64,000 nt of DNA from Methylorubrum aminovorans. Its GTDB lineage: Bacteria > Pseudomonadota > Alphaproteobacteria > Rhizobiales > Beijerinckiaceae. How positions within the stretch are numbered: the stretch's first letter is position 1; every line of letters begins with the position of its first letter. The position numbers and the translations under genes are program-made. Shown piece after piece: positions 57,340 to 64,000 of this stretch. The stretch spans positions 1 to 64,000 of the forward strand of contig NZ_BPRC01000002.1 of assembly GCF_022179725.1 (NCBI RefSeq). Reading direction: 5' to 3'. The notes under the pieces are model-generated. The model was given only the letters and a program-made list of their open reading frames with translations. It was not told the origin of the DNA and made no database searches.

Positions 57340-59205
57340 ATGGACGAGACGCACGGCACGCTCACCGACGAGCCGGGCCTGCCCGGCATGCCCATCGCCA
57401 CGGCCGCGACGCCCTACCGGGTGCTGGCGCGCAAGTATCGTCCCCAGACCTTCGACGACCTGATCGGCCAGGGCGCCATGGTGCGCACGCTGGCCAACGC
57501 GTTTTCTGCCAACCGCATCCCGCAGGCCTGGATGCTCACGGGCGTGCGCGGCGTCGGCAAGACCACCACCGCCCGCATCCTCGCCCGCGGCCTCAACTAT
57601 CTGCGCACCGGCGGGCCGGATACCGGCCCCACCGTGTCGATGCCGGAACTCGGCCAGCACTGTCAGGCGATCATGGAATCCCGGCACATGGACGTGCTGG
57701 AGATGGACGCCGCCTCGCATACCGGCATCGATGACGTGCGTGGCATCATCGACGGCATCCGCTATTCGCCGGTCTCGGCCCGCTACAAGGTCTACATCGT
57801 CGACGAGGTCCACATGCTCTCCGAGAAGGCGTTCAACGCCTTCCTGAAGACGCTGGAGGAGCCGCCGCCCCACGCCAAGTTCGTGTTCGCGACCACCGAG
57901 ATCCGCAAGGTCCCGGTGACGATCCTGTCGCGCTGCCAGCGCTTCGACCTGCGCCGGGTCGAGGCCGACGTGCTCTCCGCCCACCTGAAGAAGATCTGCG
58001 CAGCCGAAGGCGTCGAGGCCGAGGCGGAGGCGCTCGCCGCCGTCACTCGCGCCGCCGAGGGCTCGGTGCGCGACGCGCTCTCGCTGCTCGATCAGGCCAT
58101 CGCCCATGGGGCCGGCGCGGTGACGGCGGCGGGCGTGCGCGACATGCTCGGGCTCGCCGACCGCTCGCGCATCGTCGATCTGTTCGAAGCGGCGATGCGC
58201 GGCGACGTGCCGGCCGCCTTCGCCGAGATACGTGCCCAGTACGATGCGGGGGCCGATCCGGCGGTGGTGCTGTCGGATCTCGCCGGCTTCACCCATCTCG
58301 TCACCCGCCTCAAGCTCGTGCCGGGGGCCGAGGCCGACCCGACCTTGAGCGAGGCCGAGCGGGTGCGCGGCGCCCAGTTCGCCGCGCGCCTGCCGGTGCG
58401 GGCGCTGTCGCGGGCGTGGCAGATCCTGCTCAAGGCGCTGCCCGAAGTGCAGGCCGCCCCCCGCCCGCTCGCGGCGGCCGAAATGGCGATCGTGCGGCTC
58501 GCCTACGCCGCCGACCTGCCGACTCCCGACGAAGCCCTGCGCCAGCTCCGCGCCGATGTGGCGGCCTCGGAGGGCGGCGGGGGCCGAACGAGCCTCGGGC
58601 GCGACGGCGGCGGCGCGATGGCGTCTCACGGCTCGGCGGCCCTTCAGATGGCGCCGCCCGCGCCGCAGCCGTCGCCTCGACCGGCCTTGGCGTCCGTCCC
58701 CGTCAGCTCCGCCGCCGCCGAGGCGGCGCCGCGCCCGGCCCCGGCGGTGCCCGCCGGCCCGCGGCTCGGGCGTTTCGAGGACGTGGTCGCCCAGGCCGAG
58801 GCCGCCCGCGACATCGCCCTGAAGGTGGCGCTGGAGCGCGACGTGCATCTCGTGCGCTTCGAGGAGGGCCGGATCGAGTTCCGCCTCGCCCCCGGCGGGC
58901 GCCAGAGCCTTCCGACCGACCTCGCGAGGGCGCTCGATGCCTGGACTGGACGGCGCTGGCTCGTCGCGCTCTCGAAGGAGAAGGGTGCGCCGACGCTCGC
59001 GGAAGATTCGCGGGCCGCCGAGGAGACCCGCCACCAGAACGCCGCCGCGCACCCGCTCGTGCGGGAGGTGCTGTCGCGCTTTCCCGGCGCCCAAATCGTC
59101 GATGTCCGCGACAAGGCACCGGAGGGCGAGGCCGCCGAGACTGCAGCGGACGGCACCGGACCTGCCGCGCCACCGCCCGAGGAGGCGGAGGACGACGACG
59201 CCTGA
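57340..59205 (+). CDS. dnaX: DNA polymerase III subunits gamma/tau
   Basis: 621 residues. The clamp-loader AAA+ domain has Walker A GVRGVGKTTT (about 66-75), Walker B VYIVDEVHML and an SRC motif in ILSRCQRF. Domain III and a Pro/Ala-rich linker (about 405-470) precede the tau C-terminal region. Only one Cys of the usual zinc module is retained (GQHCQAI), typical of alphaproteobacterial DnaX. It loads the sliding clamp and couples polymerases. Confidence 0.95.
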   Translation: MDETHGTLTDEPGLPGMPIATAATPYRVLARKYRPQTFDDLIGQGAMVRTLANAFSANRIPQAWMLTGVRGVGKTTTARILARGLNYLRTGGPDTGPTVSMPELGQHCQAIMESRHMDVLEMDAASHTGIDDVRGIIDGIRYSPVSARYKVYIVDEVHMLSEKAFNAFLKTLEEPPPHAKFVFATTEIRKVPVTILSRCQRFDLRRVEADVLSAHLKKICAAEGVEAEAEALAAVTRAAEGSVRDALSLLDQAIAHGAGAVTAAGVRDMLGLADRSRIVDLFEAAMRGDVPAAFAEIRAQYDAGADPAVVLSDLAGFTHLVTRLKLVPGAEADPTLSEAERVRGAQFAARLPVRALSRAWQILLKALPEVQAAPRPLAAAEMAIVRLAYAADLPTPDEALRQLRADVAASEGGGGRTSLGRDGGGAMASHGSAALQMAPPAPQPSPRPALASVPVSSAAAEAAPRPAPAVPAGPRLGRFEDVVAQAEAARDIALKVALERDVHLVRFEEGRIEFRLAPGGRQSLPTDLARALDAWTGRRWLVALSKEKGAPTLAEDSRAAEETRHQNAAAHPLVREVLSRFPGAQIVDVRDKAPEGEAAETAADGTGPAAPPPEEAEDDDA

Positions 59206-59317
59206 GCAAGACGCACTAGGACGACGCCTGCAAGCGGCGCCGCCCCTGGCAGGCGCGCTCACGCGCGCCTAAGTGCGGGAAGCAAACTTTTTCTCGACGC
59301 GAACCGGAGTGGACCCC

Positions 59318-59641
59318 ATGCGCGACCTGATGGGCATCATGAAGCAGGCCCAGGCCATGCAGGAGAAGATGGCGTCGCTCCAGTCGGAACTCGACTCGGT
59401 CGAGGTGTCGGGTGCCTCCGGCGGCGGCGCCGTGAGTGTGCGGATGACGGCCAAGGGTCAGGTGCTCGGCGTCTCGATCGATCCGAGCCTGATGGTCGCC
59501 GACGAGCGGGAGATCCTGGAAGATCTCATCGTGGCCGCCTGCAACGATGCCCGCGGCAAGGCCGAGACCACGGCCCAGGAGAGGATGGCGGAGCTGACGA
59601 AGGGCCTGCCCCTGCCGCCCGGCATGAAGCTGCCGTTCTAG
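59318..59641 (+). CDS. YbaB/EbfC nucleoid-associated protein
   Basis: 107 residues from ATG 59318 (MRDLMGIMKQAQAMQEKM). The helical N-terminus, the central beta-hairpin VSVRMTAKGQVLGVSIDPSL and the C-terminal MAELTKGLPLPPGMKLPF fit the family exactly. It binds DNA as a dimer. The dnaX-ybaB order is conserved in bacteria. Confidence 0.93.
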   Translation: MRDLMGIMKQAQAMQEKMASLQSELDSVEVSGASGGGAVSVRMTAKGQVLGVSIDPSLMVADEREILEDLIVAACNDARGKAETTAQERMAELTKGLPLPPGMKLPF

Positions 59642-60100
59642 GGCATGGTTTCTCCTATCGCCGGCGGCAACCTTCCGTGATGATGCCCTAGACTATAGGG
59701 GCGCCCGCTTCTTCTTGAGACAAGAAGGGCAAAACGCTCCGACTTGAGGTGAGCCGGCAACAAGTCCAGCTCGACACTGAGCCAAGACTGGCCTGCGTCG
59801 CCTTGTCACAGACGGTGGCGGCGCATGCTCCGACACCGTCACGCGACGCGAAATCACGCGCAACATCAGAGACATAGTCGGGTCACACCGCATTCCGACG
59901 CGATCGGTCCGGTCTCGACATCTTGAACGACCCGGCCGCGGCCGAACACAACCATAAATTATGTTAAAGCAGGTCTTTCAGGGAGCAGGCAAGTTCCACG
60001 TGCCGGGTCGCACGCGGCCCCCCTAGCGAGGCTCGGCGGTTCCGCCGGTCTCTCTCCGATCAGAGCCGGCGGAACCACCGCTGCGTCCCGGAGAGGTACC
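59642..60100. other. Intergenic region with a long stem-loop
   Basis: No gene was seen in 459 bases. An 11-bp perfect stem GGTTCCGCCGG / CCGGCGGAACC (60038-60048, 60066-60076) sits 24 bases before the small gene at 60101. An AT-rich patch at 59950-59970 may hold a promoter. Confidence 0.5.
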
Positions 60101-60235
60101 GTGCCAAGCCTGTTCTCCGCGATCGTGTACAGCGCGGTCCTTCTGTTCATGACCCTTCTGGGCACGAACCTCTGGGCCCTGCGGATGGCCGCAGCAATGA
60201 CCGCCGCGGACGAGGAGGGACAGGCGAGCCACTGA
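60101..60235 (+). CDS. Small membrane protein (44 aa)
   Basis: GTG 60101, preceded by GGAGAGG, starts a 44-residue protein with one membrane helix (about 5-30) and a short acidic tail. It is convergent with the Wzc-like gene. Function unknown. Confidence 0.45.
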   Translation: MPSLFSAIVYSAVLLFMTLLGTNLWALRMAAAMTAADEEGQASH

Positions 60236-60258
60236 ACGGGAGAGTACCGCCGACCGCC

Positions 60259-62646
60259 TCAGGCGGAGAGGCGCAGCGGGGTGCTCTCAAGCCGCGCTTC
60301 CAACGCCCCGTCCTTCCGGTGGTGGGCCACCACCACCTGCCGCACCCCCGTCTCCCGGGCGAGACGATAAAGCGAGACGAGTGCGGGGTCGTCGGCCGCC
60401 GCATCCGAGGCGATCACGATCGAGTCCATGCAGGGTCCGACCGCGGGAATCAGTTCGGCCGCCTCCAGCCCATCACCCGCCTCAAGACGGCAGAGCACCC
60501 AGTCGTAGCTCTGCGACAGGGCGTTGAGACCGATGGCGAGGCCTTGCGGCTCCTCAACCAGCACATCGAGGGGAGCCACGCCGCGCGTGACCGCGTGGAG
60601 CCGCGAGCCACGGACCGGCTGGATCACATCGAGGAAGTCGGCTTCGCCGGCCACGAGATCGGTGAGCCCCGGCTGAGACGGATCGGAGACGCCTCCGTTG
60701 ACATCGACCAAGAGGGTTTGACGGCGCGGACCGAGTGCGCGGGCGAGGTCGGAGGCGAGGCCGGGTGTACCGCCCACGCGGAGGGTTTCGACCACGAGCA
60801 CGCAGCCGCCCTTCGCTTCACCCGCGGATCGCATCTTACCCGCGCCGCTCTCCAGCCGGGTGATCAATCCGTCCAGATCGGTCAAGGAGGCGGAGGATTT
60901 CGCGGGCACGCTGAACCCGTCCTTGCCCTCGGCGGCGGTTCCCCGTTCCGCGGCGCCGGTCCCGATCGGAGCCGTGCTGGCGAAGACCGGGTGCTGTACC
61001 GTCGCCGTCGCCCTCAGGGAGTTGGCGAAGGCGAGCGCCGGGGCGAAGCGGTCCGTCGCGGAGGCCGGATAGGCCCCGCCATAGACCGGCTCGTAGGTAG
61101 GACGGCGGCGGGAGGGCGGCTCGGCTTCGGGGTAGAAGTCACGCCCACGATCGTTCGCCGCGCCGGCGAAGACCGGCTCGCCCTCATCCCCGGTGCGGTC
61201 CCCGTCCGGGCGCGGCGGCGCGACGAGGAGGTGGCGGCCGATGACGGCCGCGCTGGCGAGCAGGAAGACGAGCACCGCCGTGAAGGCGATGACCGGGATC
61301 TTCTTCGGGAAGGACGGCAGATCGGGCACGACCGCGCGGGACACCACGCGGGCGTTGGCGGGGCTCGCGTTCTCGGCGTCGCGCGCCGCCGCCTCGCGGT
61401 AGCGGGCGAGATAGGATTCGAGTTGCTCGCGCTGGGACTTCGCCTCGCGCTCCAGCGCACGCAGCTCGACTTCGCTGCTGTTGCCCTTGGCGACCACGTC
61501 CTTCTGACCCTCGACCGCAGCCCGCAGGGACTCGACCCGAGCGCCCGCGATCTTCGCGTCGTTCTCCAGGGTACGCACCACCCGCTCGGCGGCCGCCTTG
61601 ATCTGGTTCTCGAGGTCCTGAACCTGGGCGGTCAGTTCCTTGATGCGGGGATGGGCCGGAAGGAGCGTACGCGATTCGAGGGCGAGTTGCGCGCGCATCG
61701 CCATGCGGCTCTCGACCGTGCGCCGGATCAGCTCGTTGTTGGCCACGTCCGGGATTTCGAAGGCGCGGCCCTCCTTGATCATGTCCTTCAGAAGCTTGGC
61801 GCGGGCGGTCAGGTCCGCTTGGATCGTGCGAGCCTGCGAGAGCTGGCTTGATAGCTCGGAGAGCTGCTGGGTCGAGAGCGGTTGCGCGGTCGCGTTGCTG
61901 CCTGTGCCGATCAGGCCGTGCTTGGCCCGGAACGCTTCGACCTTCGCCTCGGCCTCGGCGACGCGGGCGCGCAGGGTCGCGATGTTGTTGCCGAGCCAGG
62001 TCGAGGCGTAGCGCGCGGTATCGACCGAGGCTGCCTCCAGCGAGGCAAGGTAGAGGTCGGCTACCGTGTTGGCGCCGCGCGCGGCGAGTTCGGGATCGCG
62101 CGAGCGGAACTCGACGGCGAGGATGCGCGACTTGCCGACCGGATAGACCAGCAGGTGATCGAGATAGGTGTCGAGGATGCGGTCCTCGGAGGGCCGCTCC
62201 ATCGGCGCCGAGACGAGGCCGAGCATCATCAGCGTGCGCCGGATCGCCGAGGTCCCCTCGGCCTCCGGATCGAATTCTGGGTTGCCGACGAGCTTTAGAC
62301 TGCGGATCGCCTCGCGAGCGAGATCGCGCGACATCGCCACCTGCACCTGACTCGCCACGGCCTGCTCATCGATCGGCGGGGCCTGGTCCGTCCGCTCCGC
62401 AGCGGTTCGGGCGAAGGCGGGATCGCGGCTCTCCAGGAGAACCTTGGCCTCACCGGTATAGCGCGGGGTCACTACCTGCACGAACACACCGGCACCGAGC
62501 ACGGCCACTAGGGTGGGAACGGCGATCCAGGCCCAGGAGCGGCGCAGGACACCGGCAATCTGCGCGACCGCCAGCCCGTCTCCGGGCCCACCGGGCCCAC
62601 CGGATGGCGGAAGAGACGGATCGGTCGACAGCCTGAGGCGCGGCAT
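60259..62646 (-). CDS. Exopolysaccharide chain-length/export protein (Wzz/GumC-Wzc type)
   Basis: 795 residues. The N-terminal Wzz domain has membrane segments near 40-60 and 445-465, separated by a long periplasmic coiled coil (about 190-420). The C-terminal cytoplasmic domain resembles a BY-kinase fold (VLVVETLRVGGTPGLASDLA, TLLVDVNGG) but lacks the Walker A Lys and a terminal Tyr cluster. It probably regulates polymer length without kinase activity. It is divergent from the Wza-like gene. Confidence 0.85.
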   Translation of the reverse strand: MPRLRLSTDPSLPPSGGPGGPGDGLAVAQIAGVLRRSWAWIAVPTLVAVLGAGVFVQVVTPRYTGEAKVLLESRDPAFARTAAERTDQAPPIDEQAVASQVQVAMSRDLAREAIRSLKLVGNPEFDPEAEGTSAIRRTLMMLGLVSAPMERPSEDRILDTYLDHLLVYPVGKSRILAVEFRSRDPELAARGANTVADLYLASLEAASVDTARYASTWLGNNIATLRARVAEAEAKVEAFRAKHGLIGTGSNATAQPLSTQQLSELSSQLSQARTIQADLTARAKLLKDMIKEGRAFEIPDVANNELIRRTVESRMAMRAQLALESRTLLPAHPRIKELTAQVQDLENQIKAAAERVVRTLENDAKIAGARVESLRAAVEGQKDVVAKGNSSEVELRALEREAKSQREQLESYLARYREAAARDAENASPANARVVSRAVVPDLPSFPKKIPVIAFTAVLVFLLASAAVIGRHLLVAPPRPDGDRTGDEGEPVFAGAANDRGRDFYPEAEPPSRRRPTYEPVYGGAYPASATDRFAPALAFANSLRATATVQHPVFASTAPIGTGAAERGTAAEGKDGFSVPAKSSASLTDLDGLITRLESGAGKMRSAGEAKGGCVLVVETLRVGGTPGLASDLARALGPRRQTLLVDVNGGVSDPSQPGLTDLVAGEADFLDVIQPVRGSRLHAVTRGVAPLDVLVEEPQGLAIGLNALSQSYDWVLCRLEAGDGLEAAELIPAVGPCMDSIVIASDAAADDPALVSLYRLARETGVRQVVVAHHRKDGALEARLESTPLRLSA

Positions 62647-62868
62647 GGGCAGTCTTTACGAAGTCAGGACGCGGAATCGGGCTGATTCACCCGTCCTGCG
62701 TCAATTGAGGCGGTTAAGGTTGACGTCGCGTTAAGGTCTCGACCCGCCTCGAGCCTGCATTCGGGACAGCGCGCTGTTTGGACAGACGGGAATTCGCGCG
62801 TCCCGCCGGGCGGATCAGCATTCGTTAACCATGTGCTCTTAAATACCGCCGAGGTTCCTACAACGGCG

Positions 62869-63447
62869 ATGGCGATGCAGCGGCGCGCATTCCTCCTGGC
62901 TCTCCCATCCGTCCTCGCGCTCGGCGGCTGCCTACGCCCGGACTTCCGGACCGTCGATCTCGACGCCACCGGCACCGGCTCAATCGGCGCCCGCTACTCC
63001 CTGGCGGCGGGCGACAAGTTGCGGGTCATCGTGTTCGGGCAAGACAACCTGTCCAACATCTACGCGGTCGATGGCGGCGGGCGGATCGCGATGCCGCTGA
63101 TCGGCGTCGTCCAGGTCGGCGGCCAGACCACGGCGCAGGCTGCCCGGCTGATCGAATCGAAGCTCGCCGCAGGCTTCGTGCGCGAGCCGCACGTCACCGT
63201 CGAGGTCGATGCCTACCGTCCCTTCTACATCCTCGGCGAGGTCACGACCTCGGGTCAGTACCCCTACGTCAACGGCATGACGGTCGAGACCGCGGTGGCG
63301 ATTGCCGCTGGCTTCGGACCGCGAGCGGCGCGCGACTACGCGGTACTGACCCGCGAGGGTCCGGGCGGCCTCGTCAACGGCATTGTGCCGATGTCCTATC
63401 CGGTGCGCCCCGGCGACACCATCGTCGTCAAGGAGCGCTTCTTCTGA
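62869..63447 (+). CDS. Polysaccharide export lipoprotein (Wza-like, short)
   Basis: 192 residues. The lipobox (LALGGC, Cys21) is followed by a Poly_export domain (YSLAAGDKLRVIVFGQDNLSNIY) and one SLBB domain (YILGEVTTSGQYPYVNGMTVETAVAIAAGF). This is the short alphaproteobacterial form that lacks the long C-terminal barrel. It should form the periplasmic/outer-membrane export channel with the Wzc-like protein. Confidence 0.9.
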   Translation: MAMQRRAFLLALPSVLALGGCLRPDFRTVDLDATGTGSIGARYSLAAGDKLRVIVFGQDNLSNIYAVDGGGRIAMPLIGVVQVGGQTTAQAARLIESKLAAGFVREPHVTVEVDAYRPFYILGEVTTSGQYPYVNGMTVETAVAIAAGFGPRAARDYAVLTREGPGGLVNGIVPMSYPVRPGDTIVVKERFF

Positions 63448-63631
63448 GCCGACGCGCGACAGCGTTCACCAACGCCTAACCGAAATCCGTGAAAGGCGCC
63501 CGTAGACGCGGGCCGCTGGCCCTTCGCAAGCCTGTTGGGCTCGCCTCTTAACTGCGCGCTGACGGCATCGCGCCGATCCTTTCGCCAAATGGGCTCCCGC
63601 TTCGGGACCACCCCTGCGGAGATCGACGGAC

Positions 63632-64000
63632 GTGACCGCTCCCATCGCCCCTTCTCTCGACGGCGCACTGGCACCGCAGAACCTTGCGAGCAGCCCGGTC
63701 GTCGAATTGCGGTCTCGTGGCGGCTCGGGCGAGCGCCACCGTATCCTCCACGTGTTCAGGGCTCCGGTCGGCGGCCTGTTCCGTCATGTCGTCGACCTCA
63801 CCCGCCTTCAGGCCGAGGCCGGACATGCGGTGGGTCTCGTCTGTGATGCCTCGACCGGTGGGGAACGCGCCGAGCAGGCGCTCGCCGAACTGGCTCCGCA
63901 TCTCGCCCTCGGCGTGAAGCGGATCCCCATGCGCCGCAACCCGCATGCGAGCGACCTCGCGGCTCTGCGTGCCGTACGGGAACGGGCTCTCGCCGTCGGT
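63632..64000 (+). CDS. Glycosyltransferase family 4 protein, 5' part
   Basis: 123 codons, cut by the window end. ILHVFRAPVGGLFRHVVDLTRLQAEAGHAVGLVCD is the N-terminal Rossmann segment of GT-B glycosyltransferases in exopolysaccharide clusters. The start is GTG 63632, with an open upstream frame and no good ATG. It belongs with the neighbouring wza/wzc genes. Confidence 0.75.
   Translation, partial: MTAPIAPSLDGALAPQNLASSPVVELRSRGGSGERHRILHVFRAPVGGLFRHVVDLTRLQAEAGHAVGLVCDASTGGERAEQALAELAPHLALGVKRIPMRRNPHASDLAALRAVRERALAVG

Noticed and set aside
57244..59262. A 672-codon minus-strand frame over dnaX and another long one over the Wzc-like gene (60319-61851, plus strand)
   Set aside because: Both are complementary-strand shadows of well-supported genes.

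Overview
The window looks like chromosome of a Methylobacterium/Methylorubrum-type alphaproteobacterium. The basis is the high GC, the style of the small secreted proteins, a transglutaminase-like cysteine protease, a YejF transporter subunit, an SRP RNA next to dnaX, and an exopolysaccharide export cluster. This assignment is inference from gene content and codon bias; no search was run.

Layout. 1-16471 is ordinary chromosome: a possible dxs 5' end, a secreted NUC1 nuclease, ettA, deoB, yejF, a molybdopterin oxidoreductase, a lytic transglycosylase, an esterase, a thioesterase, a BTLCP protease, and a FIST-domain sensor with a hybrid histidine kinase. 16472-55126 is a 38.65-kb integrative element of visibly lower GC. 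It splits comM (yifB) inside one Asn codon. Removing it restores a 512-codon reading frame. It encodes its own large serine integrase at the right end, and joining its two ends rebuilds an attP-like site with 10-bp inverted arms. 55127-64000 is chromosome again: the comM 5' half, small secreted proteins, ffs, dnaX, the ebfC/ybaB gene, and exopolysaccharide genes (Wzc-like, Wza-like and a truncated glycosyltransferase).

Inside the element. The left end carries a J-domain/SF3-type helicase with two inverted arrays of 4-bp words at exact 9-bp spacing, one in its linker and one just after its stop codon. This is a candidate replication region. Next is a loose accessory array of mostly plus-strand single genes (two paralogous SAM methyltransferases, an APH(6)-type kinase, small unknowns, a broken GNAT), interspersed with dispersed repeats and decayed gene ends. 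Then come a HAD phosphatase, a mobile methionyl-tRNA synthetase with an attenuator-like leader, an orphan helicase, an HTH-HTH-DNA methyltransferase fusion, two secreted proteins (one cyanovirin-like) and a small resolvase with inverted repeats upstream.

The right third is defence-like. It holds a tightly coupled DNA methyltransferase - DUF262 - HEPN operon, a coupled PcfJ-like / small protein / membrane J-domain operon, and a complete type I restriction-modification system (hsdM-hsdS-hsdR plus a YgjP-type metallopeptidase), followed by the integrase. The methyltransferase-DUF262-HEPN operon is the strongest candidate for a little-described system: the DUF262 protein lacks the usual nuclease half, and the HEPN protein has an intact RNase motif.
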